DNA of 64,000 nucleotides from Paenibacillus selenitireducens (lineage in GTDB: Bacteria; Bacillota; Bacilli; Paenibacillales; Paenibacillaceae): assembly GCF_002021565.1 (NCBI RefSeq), contig NZ_MSZX01000003.1, positions 496,027 through 560,026 on the forward strand, in the 5' to 3' direction. The position numbers were made by a program, and so were the translations under genes. The notes under the pieces were generated by a model, which searched no databases, was not told the DNA's origin, and saw nothing but the letters and a program-made list of their open reading frames with translations. Of this stretch, positions 17,742 to 27,509 are shown in pieces. Within the stretch, counting starts at the first letter, position 1, and every line of letters starts with the position of its first letter.

Positions 17742-19904
17742 ATGAAACATGAGCAATTATTATCCCTTATGCGTCAAATGACATTACAAGAAAAGATTGC
17801 TCAATTAATGCAATTAGCGGGTCCTTTTTTTGAAGGAGCCGAGCAAGATGGACAAATCACAGGGCCTATGGAGGCCATGGGAATCACTAAAGAGAATGTC
17901 TGTGATACAGGATCTGCTCTAGGTGTTACAGGGGCGCGTGAAGTTATCGCTGTGCAGGAAGCACATATGCGGAATAATCGTCTGGGTATTCCTCTTCTAT
18001 TTATGGCGGACATTGTTCATGGATTTAAGACCATTTTTCCGGTTCCGCTCGCAATTGGCTGCTCATGGGATATGAAGCTGGCAGAGAAGAGCGCAGAGAT
18101 TGCTGCCAAAGAAGCATCGGTTTCGGGTGTTCATGTTACGTTCGCCCCCATGGTTGATTTGGTTCGCGATCCGCGCTGGGGCAGAGTGATGGAGTCTACC
18201 GGAGAAGATCCATACTTAAATAGTGAGTTCGCCAGAGCATTCGTACGCGGTTTCCAAGGCGACAGCCTGGATGATACCGATCGCGTTGCGGCTTGCGTTA
18301 AGCATTTTGCTGCATATGGCGCGGGAGAAGGGGGAAGAGACTACAATACGGTTGATATGTCAGAGCGTCAGCGTAGAGAGTACTATCTTCCGGCTTACAA
18401 GGCAGCATTAGATGAAGGTTGCGAGATGGTGATGACGTCCTTCAATACGGTTGACGGCATTCCGGCTACAGGGAACAAAGCCTTGATGCGTGACTTGCTT
18501 CGTGAAGAGTGGGGATTTGAGGGCGTTCTGATTTCCGACTGGGGTGCTGTAAAGGAAATGATCCCGCATGGCGTTGCCGCGGATGAAGCGGAGGCCGCTT
18601 TGAAAGCGATTCAAGCCGGCGTAGATATTGAAATGATGACCCCTTGCTACGTGAATCATCTAGAGGCCCTTGTAGCTCAAGGTCTTGTAGAAGAAGCTTT
18701 GATCGATGAGTCAGTTCTTCGTATATTAACCTTAAAAGCGAAGCTCGGCCTCTTCGAGCAACCGCATCGCGGGGCAGACGTCGCACGTGAGCAAGAAATC
18801 GTATATTGCGAGGAACATCGCCAAGCTGCTTATGAACTCGCGACGAAATCCATTGTTCTGTTGAAGAATGATGTTGTATTACCGCTTCAGAAGACGCAAA
18901 AAGTTGCGCTGATCGGTCCGTTCGCGCAGAACGGTGACATTCTTGGACCTTGGTCATGGCTAGGCTCAAAAGACGATGCGGTTCAACTTTATGATGGCAT
19001 GAAAGGCCATGTGGAGCCAAGTGAACTTCTGACGGCACAAGGATGTGAGATCGAAAGCATCACTTCGGCGATGCTCGAGGAAGCACTGCAAGTCGCAGCA
19101 CAAGCGGATGTTATCGTGCTGGCTTTGGGGGAACATTCCGACATGAGCGGTGAGGCTGGAAGCCGTGCGAATATCCGGTTGCCTGAAGCGCAATTGGAGC
19201 TCATCGCGAAATTGAAGCCATTGAATAAACCTATGGTTGCCATACTCTTCAATGGACGACCATTGGATCTGCATGGGGTTATGGATCAGACGGATGCCGT
19301 CTTGGAAGCTTGGTTCCCAGGCAGCGAAGGCGGACGTGCGATTGCGGATATTCTGTACGGAGATATCAATCCGTCCGCGAAATTAACGATGTCGTTCCCG
19401 TATTCGGTGGGCCAGGTCCCTGTTTACTACAATCGGTTTAACACCGGGCGTCCGCAAGGTGCTCCGGATGCACAAGTCCGATATGTTTCGCAATATTTGG
19501 ATATTCCTAATGAACCGCTGCTTCCTTTTGGTTTTGGATTAAGTTATACAACATACGCCTACGACGAACTTGTTGTTTCATCGGACGAGATGACGGTGAA
19601 TCAACCTGTAAGTGTAAGTGTCCGCGTGACTAACCAAGGGCCTGCTGCTGGCGAGGAAACCGTCCAGTTGTACATTCGGGATGTTGCGGGTGAAGTTGTA
19701 CGTCCGCTGTTGGAACTTAAGGCGTTTGAGAAAGTCTCTCTCCAGCCCGGTGAGAGCAAGACCATTACGTTTACTATAGATGAAAGCCAGCTTCGCTATT
19801 ATCATTCGGATCTTTCTTTTACAAGTGACCTAGGAGATTTTATAGGTTATGTTGGTCCGAACAGCGTAGATCTAATGTCATTCGCATTTAAATTAACGAA
19901 ATAG
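17742..19904 (+). CDS. GH3 beta-glucosidase, probably acting on beta-1,2-gluco-oligosaccharides
   Basis: The 720-residue cytoplasmic enzyme (no signal peptide) has the full GH3 architecture: a TIM-barrel-like domain with DPRWGRVMES and KHFAAYG, the nucleophile Asp266 in VLISDWGA, the alpha/beta sandwich, and a C-terminal Fn3-like domain (about residues 600-700). The start has GGAGG upstream. It is followed after 18 bases by a GH94 phosphorylase. In Listeria innocua the neighbouring GH3 enzyme (Lin1840) hydrolyses sophorose and longer beta-1,2-glucans to glucose; the same is inferred here. Confidence 0.9.
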   Translation: MKHEQLLSLMRQMTLQEKIAQLMQLAGPFFEGAEQDGQITGPMEAMGITKENVCDTGSALGVTGAREVIAVQEAHMRNNRLGIPLLFMADIVHGFKTIFPVPLAIGCSWDMKLAEKSAEIAAKEASVSGVHVTFAPMVDLVRDPRWGRVMESTGEDPYLNSEFARAFVRGFQGDSLDDTDRVAACVKHFAAYGAGEGGRDYNTVDMSERQRREYYLPAYKAALDEGCEMVMTSFNTVDGIPATGNKALMRDLLREEWGFEGVLISDWGAVKEMIPHGVAADEAEAALKAIQAGVDIEMMTPCYVNHLEALVAQGLVEEALIDESVLRILTLKAKLGLFEQPHRGADVAREQEIVYCEEHRQAAYELATKSIVLLKNDVVLPLQKTQKVALIGPFAQNGDILGPWSWLGSKDDAVQLYDGMKGHVEPSELLTAQGCEIESITSAMLEEALQVAAQADVIVLALGEHSDMSGEAGSRANIRLPEAQLELIAKLKPLNKPMVAILFNGRPLDLHGVMDQTDAVLEAWFPGSEGGRAIADILYGDINPSAKLTMSFPYSVGQVPVYYNRFNTGRPQGAPDAQVRYVSQYLDIPNEPLLPFGFGLSYTTYAYDELVVSSDEMTVNQPVSVSVRVTNQGPAAGEETVQLYIRDVAGEVVRPLLELKAFEKVSLQPGESKTITFTIDESQLRYYHSDLSFTSDLGDFIGYVGPNSVDLMSFAFKLTK

Positions 19905-19922
19905 GCAAAGGGAGTGGAATCC

Positions 19923-22900
19923 ATGATAGCACCTAACCGCGTTTTGTTTGAGATTCAAAACGGTCCTTTATCATTTAAATTTTTGCCAAGCGGCGATATC
20001 TATCAGATCCATCAGGAAGACATGATGGTCAATCAATGGTTGGCGAACGTCATTGATGGTTCAATGAATAATTTATACCTGCGCGTATTTGAAGCCACAG
20101 GCATACGTGTTATTCCGTTACTAGGCATTCAATCGAACAGCCGCGTAAGACATTCGGATACACAAGTGGTGTGGGAAGGCGAAGCAGGTGATTTGAGTTA
20201 TACCGTTGTTTTCACACTAACGGATCAAGGCATTTGGTTCTGGGATGTACGCGTGAACGGAACCGACGCCAACGTGGATCTCATTTATGGTCAGGATGTG
20301 GGGATTGCGCATCGCGGCGCGATTCGCACGAACGAAGCGTATCTATCGCAATATATTGATCATGCGGTGTTCGAAGATGATAGCAAGGGTTACATTGTAT
20401 GTTCCCGTCAGAATCAACCGCAGCAAGGCGGTGTGTTCCCTTACCTTCAACAGGGCTCTATCACGAAGGCGAAAGGATACTCCACAGACGGTTTCCAATT
20501 CTTTGGGTTGTCTTATAAAGAAACGAATCAACCTGAAATTCTAAGCCAAGCATCCCTGAAAAATGAAGTCTACCAATACGAATTCGCGTATACGGCACTT
20601 CAATCGGAGCGAGTATCTCTCGACGGGTCCGCACGTTTTGTATTCTATGGTCTGTACAAGAAGGATCATGCGGCAGCTGTTACAGCGCTGGAATATCAAG
20701 ATGAAGTACAAGCTGCATGGAGTTCGGTGTTGGAGCGCAGCGTAACGGCAGATCGCAATGTGCCGCAGCTGACACGGAACCCGATATTTGGAGAACCTCT
20801 GAAGACCGGATCCATATCCGCACAAGAACTGGAACAGTATTATCCAGCTCGTCATAATGAGGAGTACCAAGAGGATACACTGCTTGCTTTCTTCACGGCA
20901 GGACAAGAACATGTTGTATTGAAGGAAAAAGAATTGTTGGTTGAACGTCCGCATGGACATATTCTCATGACGGGGAATAATGTGCAGTTAGATACCCCAG
21001 TACTTACGACGACCTCTTATATGTACGGGATTTTTAACTCCCAGTTGGTTATCGGGAACACGTCGTTCAATAAAATGCTAACAAATGCAAGAAGCGCTCT
21101 CAATATGATGAAGACGTCGGGACAACGCATCTATGTGGAACGTGACGGAAAATATCAGCTGTTAACGATGCCTTCGTGGTTTGAAATGGGCTTCAATTAC
21201 GCGCGTTGGTTCTACAAAACAGAAGATGATGTTATCGTGATTACGAATTACTCGGCGCTCGATACGCCTGAAGTGATGCTTCATGTCCACTCCGAGAAGG
21301 GGCGCGGATACCGCTGGTTAGTTACGAATCAAGTGACGATGAACAATAACGAATACGAAGTGGATTACCATATGGAGCATGAAGGTTCCAAGGTATCGTT
21401 TACGGCAGATGCAAAGGCGGAGAGTGCTTCGGTATATCCTAACCTACGTTACTCCTTCCACTTAGAGGGTGCTTCTTTCCAAGTGACGGATGAGAAGAAA
21501 TTCGGTCCGAATATGGATTCTCAGGCTGCCTCCCTTGCTGTCTTCGAATTGAACGAGAGCAGTGATTGGGTCATGACGATGCAAGGACTTCTTGACGGAG
21601 AAGATTTGCCTGTCGTAACCCATTCCGCTGAGGAAGAAATCAGCAAATACCGCGAGTTCTACCGTTCGGTGATGAATGGATTCCATCTTTCCCAAGAAGC
21701 TGGCGAGACGGAGGATCTGCAGAAGGTAAATGCACTGGCATGGTGGTATACACACAATATGTTGGTACATTACTCGGTTCCTCACGGGCTTGAGCAATAC
21801 GGCGGCGCAGCTTGGGGGACGCGGGATGTCTGTCAAGGACCGACAGAATACTTTATGGCAACCCATAAGTATGAAGAGGTTCGCAATATTCTTACGACCC
21901 TTTATTCGCATCAGTACGAAGATGATGGGAACTGGCCGCAATGGTTCATGTTCGATAAATACAGTCGTATACAGCAAGAAGAAAGCCATGGGGATATTAT
22001 CGTCTGGCCATTAAAAGTGTTAGGCGATTATCTTTTCGCTACGCAAGATTTTGACGTATTGAAGGTGGAATTGCCGTATACGGTTCGTCATACGTTCGAA
22101 TTCACGGATCATAAAGCAACGTTGTTGGATCATGCGAAGAAAGAAATCGAGTATATTAAAAATAACTTCTTGCATGATACGTACCTCAGCTCTTATGGCG
22201 ACGGAGATTGGGATGATACGTTGCAGCCTGCCAACGCCCAATTGAAGAAATATATGATCAGCAGCTGGACGGTCGCGTTGACGTATCAAGTGATGAACCG
22301 CTTATCTTCCATATTGTCAACAGAAGAAGCTCAACTGTCCTCTGAATTGCATGAACTTGCCGAAGGCATCAAGCGCGACTTCCAAACGTACATGTTAGAC
22401 ACGGGCGTAATCCCTGGGTTTGTCTACATGGAAGAACAAGGTCAGGCAGAGCTGATGCTGCATCCGACAGACACGAAGACGGGCATTCAATATCGCCTAC
22501 TTCCGATGACACGCAGCATTATTAGTGAATTATTGACGCCTGAGCAAGCTGCATCTCATTACGATTTGATTAAAGAGCATATGTATTGCCCAGATGGCGT
22601 ACGATTAATGAATCATCCGGCACATTACGCTGGCGGTGTGAGTACGAACTTCAAACGTGCGGAACAAGCGGCGAATTTTGGTCGCGAGGTTGGGTTGCAA
22701 TACGTGCATGCGCATATTCGTTACGTAGAATCCATGGCGAAATTCGGGAAGTCGAATGAAGTGTGGAAAGGATTGCTCATGATCAATCCGGTTGGTATTC
22801 AACGTGTCGTTCCGAATGCCGAACTTCGTCAGAGCAATGCATACTTCAGCAGCTCAGATGGGAAGTTCAACACGCGTTATGAAGCACAAGAGCATTTTGA

Positions 22901-23270
22901 CGAGCTTCGTCAAGGAACGGTTCAGGTAAAAGGCGGATGGCGTATTTATTCCAGCGGTCCTGGAATCTACATGAACCAATTGATTTCCAATGCGCTTGGT
23001 CTTCGTCAGGAAGGCGGAGATTTGATTCTCGATCCGGTTCTTCCTACGGGGTTGAACGGGTTGAAGTTCGATTTCCGTGTGAATGAACGGATGGTGCAAG
23101 TCGTATACCATCTGACGGGAGGCCCTGTAGAGCGTATTCTTATCAATGGGCAGGAAGTAGCGACAGAAGTCGAAGATAATCGATATCGTACGGGCGGACT
23201 TCGCGTGAAGCAGCAAGACTTTGACAAACTCGCGATAGAGGGTACGAACCGTATCGAAGTGTTTATGTAA
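19923..23270 (+). CDS. GH94 1,2-beta-oligoglucan phosphorylase
   Basis: The 1115-residue protein matches the unusually long GH94 group of 1,2-beta-oligoglucan phosphorylases, which reversibly convert beta-1,2-glucan oligomers and phosphate to alpha-glucose 1-phosphate. Visible features are an N-terminal beta-sandwich region of about 550 residues, an (alpha/alpha)6 barrel with GTRDVCQGPTEYFMA and GDIIVWPLKVLGDY, and the general-acid motif GDGDWDDTLQ (22197-22226). ATG 19923 follows AAAGGAG by 8 bases; an upstream GTG at 19914 overlaps that site. There is no signal peptide, so it works on imported oligosaccharides with the GH3 enzyme. Specificity is inferred from length, motifs and neighbours. 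Confidence 0.87.
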   Translation: MIAPNRVLFEIQNGPLSFKFLPSGDIYQIHQEDMMVNQWLANVIDGSMNNLYLRVFEATGIRVIPLLGIQSNSRVRHSDTQVVWEGEAGDLSYTVVFTLTDQGIWFWDVRVNGTDANVDLIYGQDVGIAHRGAIRTNEAYLSQYIDHAVFEDDSKGYIVCSRQNQPQQGGVFPYLQQGSITKAKGYSTDGFQFFGLSYKETNQPEILSQASLKNEVYQYEFAYTALQSERVSLDGSARFVFYGLYKKDHAAAVTALEYQDEVQAAWSSVLERSVTADRNVPQLTRNPIFGEPLKTGSISAQELEQYYPARHNEEYQEDTLLAFFTAGQEHVVLKEKELLVERPHGHILMTGNNVQLDTPVLTTTSYMYGIFNSQLVIGNTSFNKMLTNARSALNMMKTSGQRIYVERDGKYQLLTMPSWFEMGFNYARWFYKTEDDVIVITNYSALDTPEVMLHVHSEKGRGYRWLVTNQVTMNNNEYEVDYHMEHEGSKVSFTADAKAESASVYPNLRYSFHLEGASFQVTDEKKFGPNMDSQAASLAVFELNESSDWVMTMQGLLDGEDLPVVTHSAEEEISKYREFYRSVMNGFHLSQEAGETEDLQKVNALAWWYTHNMLVHYSVPHGLEQYGGAAWGTRDVCQGPTEYFMATHKYEEVRNILTTLYSHQYEDDGNWPQWFMFDKYSRIQQEESHGDIIVWPLKVLGDYLFATQDFDVLKVELPYTVRHTFEFTDHKATLLDHAKKEIEYIKNNFLHDTYLSSYGDGDWDDTLQPANAQLKKYMISSWTVALTYQVMNRLSSILSTEEAQLSSELHELAEGIKRDFQTYMLDTGVIPGFVYMEEQGQAELMLHPTDTKTGIQYRLLPMTRSIISELLTPEQAASHYDLIKEHMYCPDGVRLMNHPAHYAGGVSTNFKRAEQAANFGREVGLQYVHAHIRYVESMAKFGKSNEVWKGLLMINPVGIQRVVPNAELRQSNAYFSSSDGKFNTRYEAQEHFDELRQGTVQVKGGWRIYSSGPGIYMNQLISNALGLRQEGGDLILDPVLPTGLNGLKFDFRVNERMVQVVYHLTGGPVERILINGQEVATEVEDNRYRTGGLRVKQQDFDKLAIEGTNRIEVFM

Positions 23271-23277
23271 AAAATTT

Positions 23278-23312
23278 AAGATTGGCGACCTGCATAGGTT
23301 GCCAATCTTTTA
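23278..23312 (+). terminator. Terminator after the GH94 gene
   Basis: AAGATTGGC / GCCAATCTT arms with an inner GACCT/AGGTT stem and a T-rich tail, 7 bases after the stop. The lacI-type gene begins soon after and may depend on readthrough or its own promoter. Confidence 0.8.
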
Positions 23313-23362
23313 TGGTATATTTATAGAAAAGTGGGATGGAAAGTCAGATAGGAGCGAATGTA

Positions 23363-24331
23363 GTGGTTAGTATTAAGGATATCGCAAAAAAAGCCGGGGT
23401 TTCTGTCTCCACGGTGTCATACGCTCTCAACGGGAGTCCTAAGGTAACAGAAGAGACGAGCGCGCGCGTAATGGCGATTGCCAAGGAGTTGAATTATATT
23501 CCCAATGCTGCAGCTCGATCCTTAAAGAAGAAGGAGTCTCGCATTATTGGCGTGTTCCTGACCGATTTCAGCGGTGCTTTCTACGGCGATTTATTGCAAG
23601 GAATCAAGGAGATATTGAATCAGAAGGATTATGATCTTATTGTGTGCAGCGGGAAGGAATCGCATCGCATGCTGCCGGAGCGTATCATTGATGGTGCGAT
23701 TATACTAGACGAGACATTTGATAGTGATGAGCTATTAAAGTATGCGGAACGCGGGCATAAGATTGTCGTTCTAGACCGGGAATTGCAGCACCCGAACGTG
23801 AATCAAGTGTTATTGGATAATAAGGCTGGGGCCACGTTAGCGATGGAATTCTTGATTGAACAGGGTCATCGTAAGCTCTATGTGGTTTCTGGACCCAAAG
23901 GTTCTTATGATTCTAGACAGCGCTTGCAAGCGGCGATGCAATCCATTGGACGCACACAAGGGGTTACATATGAGGAGATATCGGGGGATTTCAATAAATC
24001 AGCTGGTGAACTAGCAGCACGACAGATTCTCGATGAGTACACGGAGCCGGTCGGTGTATTTTGCCTCAATGATGAGATGGCTATTGGGATCTACAATTAC
24101 GTATCATCCACGGAATATCGGATTGGGGAGCATATTCATCTCGTTGGATTTGATAATATCGAATTGGCCGAGTACACGCAGCCCCGCTTGTCGACGATTA
24201 ATTATTCCAAGAAGAAATGGGGCTCGCTGGCAGCGGAGCAATTGTTGAAGTTGATTGTCGGGGACAGCATCGAACATGAACGGATTTACGTAACACTGGT
24301 TCAAGGCGAATCCGTTCGTAAGATCCATTAA
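23363..24331 (+). CDS. LacI-family transcriptional regulator of the beta-1,2-glucan locus
   Basis: The 322-residue regulator has the N-terminal LacI helix-turn-helix (IKDIAKKAGVSVSTVSYALNG), the hinge helix region (NAAARSLKKK) and a periplasmic-binding-protein-like sensor domain. GTG 23363 was chosen because it places the helix-turn-helix at the usual position and has AGGAG 8 bases upstream; the upstream ATG at 23336 adds nine atypical residues. It probably binds the three GAAACGTTTC operators in the divergent region at 17509-17685 and is released by sophorose-type sugars. Confidence 0.88.
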   Translation: MVSIKDIAKKAGVSVSTVSYALNGSPKVTEETSARVMAIAKELNYIPNAAARSLKKKESRIIGVFLTDFSGAFYGDLLQGIKEILNQKDYDLIVCSGKESHRMLPERIIDGAIILDETFDSDELLKYAERGHKIVVLDRELQHPNVNQVLLDNKAGATLAMEFLIEQGHRKLYVVSGPKGSYDSRQRLQAAMQSIGRTQGVTYEEISGDFNKSAGELAARQILDEYTEPVGVFCLNDEMAIGIYNYVSSTEYRIGEHIHLVGFDNIELAEYTQPRLSTINYSKKKWGSLAAEQLLKLIVGDSIEHERIYVTLVQGESVRKIH

Positions 24332-24344
24332 CATCAAAATTAAA

Positions 24345-24390
24345 GAAACGGCTGTATCCTTGCCTTAAGTTGCAGGGATACAGCCGTTTT
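24345..24390. terminator. Bidirectional terminator between lacI and the PAP2 gene
   Basis: AAACGGCTGTATCC / GGATACAGCCGTTT arms with a T-run on the plus side and A-run on the minus side, between two converging genes. Confidence 0.85.
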
Positions 24391-24412
24391 GAATTTGACG
24401 ACGTCAGCGGTA

Positions 24413-25087
24413 CTAAGCTTCAAGTCCTTGACGCTGCTGCTGTCTCGCGGACCGACTGCGGTAGAGTGCAGGCATGGTGTAGAAGAGGAAATAATAAATC
24501 TCTACAAGGGCGATACCGCTGATGACATCCCATACGACATGCTGCTTCACGAACAGTGTGGAAGCGATAATGAGCAGGGACATCCCGCTAATCAACGTCG
24601 TATTCACACGGTTACGTGCAGGGCTCTTCAGCATTAAGCGCATGACCATGTAGCTGGAGAAGCAATGAATGCTCGGGAAGCAGTTAAACGGCTGATCTCG
24701 ATTATAGATGAATCTTACCAACTGGGAGAATGGATCACTGCCTAACACCTCAGGCCGTGGCACCGTCGTCTGGAACACTAAATAGATCGCATAGCAAGTA
24801 AGAGCACAGACGGTATACAACAGCATCGCGCGGTAATAGGCCGTTCGGTCTCGCATGAAGAAGTAGACGATACAGACGTAGATGTAGAAGATCCATACGC
24901 CGTATGGCAATGCGAAGTATTTAATAAACGGGATAGATTCATCTACAGTGGTCATCAGGGAATAGACCTGTTCAGATGGCTTGTTCACGAGATGGTATAG
25001 ATCCCCAAGCACCGGGAATACCAACATCAACGCAAGGGGCGCCCAGTGAAGAACTTGCTTAGGAATTCGATGCATAAATTTGTTCAT
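24413..25087 (-). CDS. PAP2-superfamily membrane phosphatase
   Basis: The 224-residue protein has about six membrane segments and the conserved parts of the PAP2 signature, PSIHCFSSY and STLFVKQHVVWDVISG (with the two catalytic histidines). Such enzymes dephosphorylate phosphatidic acid, undecaprenyl pyrophosphate or related lipids at the outer membrane face. It is last and 158 bases away from the GH18 operon, so a link to polysaccharide lipid-carrier recycling is possible but unproven. Confidence 0.85.
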   Translation of the reverse strand: MNKFMHRIPKQVLHWAPLALMLVFPVLGDLYHLVNKPSEQVYSLMTTVDESIPFIKYFALPYGVWIFYIYVCIVYFFMRDRTAYYRAMLLYTVCALTCYAIYLVFQTTVPRPEVLGSDPFSQLVRFIYNRDQPFNCFPSIHCFSSYMVMRLMLKSPARNRVNTTLISGMSLLIIASTLFVKQHVVWDVISGIALVEIYYFLFYTMPALYRSRSARQQQRQGLEA

Positions 25088-25244
25088 ACAATCAGGACCT
25101 TTCTATTGCAAAATCACATAAGATGTTACCTTAAAGGTATCGCTGATTATTGTACTGCGAGTTCTTTGATCTATCAACTATGTTGTCGAAGGAATTATCT
25201 CCCATGGAACCAAATTCTACAGATATGTGACATTTGGTGTGCCA

Positions 25245-26384
25245 CTACTTTTCTGTATTAAGATGGGTGGACAAGTATTTCACAATACCATCTTCCGCAT
25301 CCTGACTATATTCCCATACCATCGCACCACCAAGATCCTTATCCTTGATGTACTTTACTTTTTCTTTCAGGGCCTCTTGATCTTCATAACTGATATACAT
25401 GTCACCATTGTACAAATAAGCCGCTTTGGCCTGCTCATCATAGTAACGCTTAAACCTATTTTGGTTCAGATACTTCTTCACGATCGTCTTATAACTCAAA
25501 TCCACCTTCTCGATATCTACAGGCTGACCCGAAGTAAATGCCCCGTTGGCATTCCCTTTTACACCCTTCCAACCATAGGAATAGGCAGGAATACCAAGCA
25601 GCAATTTCCTACTGTCAATTTTATGTGCAAGATACTGGTTTATGACGCTGTCTATGCTCATCTTAGACTTCTTGTATTGGTCGGGATACAGATTTGAATT
25701 GTACCCTGTTGTATCGGACCATCTGCCCGTCATGTCATAAGTCATCACATTAATGTAATCCACATACTTTTCTACTTTTTTGACCTCTACCTTTTTGAAA
25801 TACCAGTCTTGTGTACCTGAGGCAAACGTCAGTAAATACGATTTATTTTTGTGCGGGAGACGATTTAATTTTTCTCTTAATTCTCTCATGAGGCTGGTGA
25901 AGTTTTGGGTATCTATCGCACGAGCCTTTTGTGTATCCCATGCATCGAAGGCTGGATATTCCCAATCAATATCCACCCCGTCCAAGTCCAACTCCTTGAC
26001 CATATTGATGATGCTTTCTGTGAATAAATATCGATTACCATCCAGTGTAGCGTCAGAGAATCCATCCACGCCATATCCACCAACAGCCAGCACCATTTTG
26101 GTCCCTTTGTTGTTTTCCTTAAGTTTCTTTATATTTTCTATGATTTGATGATTGGCGCTGGCGTCCTTGTGAAAATACAAGTTGGTGCCGTCAATCTTCG
26201 CAAAGGCGATAAAAGCAATATCGACCTTTTTCCCCGTTAAATCGATGTCCTTCGGGTCGCGCCAAGCTTCAATGTATACCGAGGAAATTTTTCGCTCTTC
26301 AGCATGTACAATCTGATAATAATAAATCCCCATACTAACGAGTAACAGAGCGATAAAGGCTTTGGAGTAAATACTTATTTTCAT
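25245..26384 (-). CDS. Secreted or membrane-anchored GH18 hydrolase
   Basis: The 379-residue protein has an N-terminal signal or anchor helix (about residues 5-28) and a GH18 barrel with the catalytic DGVDIDWEYP motif (acid Glu near residue 142) and the downstream MTYDMTGRW block. GH18 enzymes cleave GlcNAc-based polymers. ATG 26384 has GAGGG 9 bases upstream; ATG 26390 is too close to that site. It directly abuts the acyltransferase stop, so it is the third gene of the GT2-acyltransferase-GH18 operon. A polymer-trimming or release role, like the hydrolase domain of PgaB, is inference. Confidence 0.85.
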   Translation of the reverse strand: MKISIYSKAFIALLLVSMGIYYYQIVHAEERKISSVYIEAWRDPKDIDLTGKKVDIAFIAFAKIDGTNLYFHKDASANHQIIENIKKLKENNKGTKMVLAVGGYGVDGFSDATLDGNRYLFTESIINMVKELDLDGVDIDWEYPAFDAWDTQKARAIDTQNFTSLMRELREKLNRLPHKNKSYLLTFASGTQDWYFKKVEVKKVEKYVDYINVMTYDMTGRWSDTTGYNSNLYPDQYKKSKMSIDSVINQYLAHKIDSRKLLLGIPAYSYGWKGVKGNANGAFTSGQPVDIEKVDLSYKTIVKKYLNQNRFKRYYDEQAKAAYLYNGDMYISYEDQEALKEKVKYIKDKDLGGAMVWEYSQDAEDGIVKYLSTHLNTEK

Positions 26385-26390
26385 GACCAT

Positions 26391-27491
26391 CTACCCTCTT
26401 CCGCCAAATAATACATGGGTAACCCATTTGTTTAAGTTCAAGACCTTAACCGCGATATAGCTAATCGTGAAAATTATAATGATGTTGAAGAGCAAGCTGA
26501 AGAGGGTCTCTAGCAGCGTAGCTTCAACTTCAATGCGTTGGGTGACCATGAGTTCAACAAGCAAGTGGATCAAGTAGATGCTAAAGCTTGCTTTGGAGAT
26601 GGAGCTAATGATTTTTTTGATTTTATAGTTGGTTTTATCATGGATCGACGTTTCTTTTTCTTTGAAATAAATAAACATCGCCATGGCCATGAAGAAGGTC
26701 GTGATGGAATAGTTACCGTAGAACATCTCATCGAGTATCCCGCTATGCTTTGAAGCAAAGTAGGTTAAGATCGGTGTGAGGAAGAACGAGATAAAGCCTA
26801 AATTATATAATGAATTTTTCCATTTGATAGGCAGATCATAATTGTATACATAATACCCAAGGATGAAGTACCCGAGAAAGCCCATAAACATTGGGATATT
26901 CATAATAGAAATATCGATATAGTGATTGGTCCATCGGAAGATCACTTCCGAGGCAAATCGGTAGATTACACTAACGATAAACCATAGGATGAGATAATAC
27001 CGAATATCCTTTTCGGTGCAGCTCTTGACCAGCTTACTAATCAGTGGAACAGTCGAATAGATGGCTATGATGGCATAGAGGAACCATAAATGAACATAAT
27101 TGCGATCAACCAGCAGTTTATAGCCGAAGTCGAGCAGGAATTCACCCACGCCCATATTGCTTTTTAAGATGTAATACTGATTGTACCAGCCGTAAATGAA
27201 GGACCAGCTTAGCAGTGGGATCAGCAGGGGCAAGACTCTTTTCTTATAGAAATCCCTGTAAGACTTGATCTCCACACGCAATATCATAGCACCGCTAATC
27301 ATGAAGAATACAGGAACTGCAAAACGAGAGACTGAATTGAATATGTTGCTGACCCACCAGGAAGTTGTGTTAAAATCATTCGTCCGTGTGAGCAGGTCTG
27401 CCGTAATATGAAGAATGATGACGGCTATAATGGATAGAATTCTTAGCATGTCTATATAAACGATACGTTTGTTTTGGAATACACTGTTCAT
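26391..27491 (-). CDS. Acyltransferase 3-family membrane protein
   Basis: The 366-residue protein has about ten membrane segments and the N-terminal acyltransferase 3 pattern (YIDMLRILSIIAVIILHI, with the conserved Arg and His, and FFMISGAMIL). Such proteins transfer acetyl or succinyl groups to extracellular polysaccharides; IcaC of the PNAG system belongs to this superfamily. It lies 18 bases after the GT2 gene and just before the GH18 gene, so it probably modifies the polymer made by the GT2 enzyme. Confidence 0.87.
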   Translation of the reverse strand: MNSVFQNKRIVYIDMLRILSIIAVIILHITADLLTRTNDFNTTSWWVSNIFNSVSRFAVPVFFMISGAMILRVEIKSYRDFYKKRVLPLLIPLLSWSFIYGWYNQYYILKSNMGVGEFLLDFGYKLLVDRNYVHLWFLYAIIAIYSTVPLISKLVKSCTEKDIRYYLILWFIVSVIYRFASEVIFRWTNHYIDISIMNIPMFMGFLGYFILGYYVYNYDLPIKWKNSLYNLGFISFFLTPILTYFASKHSGILDEMFYGNYSITTFFMAMAMFIYFKEKETSIHDKTNYKIKKIISSISKASFSIYLIHLLVELMVTQRIEVEATLLETLFSLLFNIIIIFTISYIAVKVLNLNKWVTHVLFGGRG

Positions 27492-27509
27492 AATGGCCTC
27501 CTGGGCAGC

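Noticed and set aside
24389-25697. Plus-strand frames opposite PAP2 and GH18
   Set aside because: They mirror the codon structure of the minus-strand genes, which have clear motifs.
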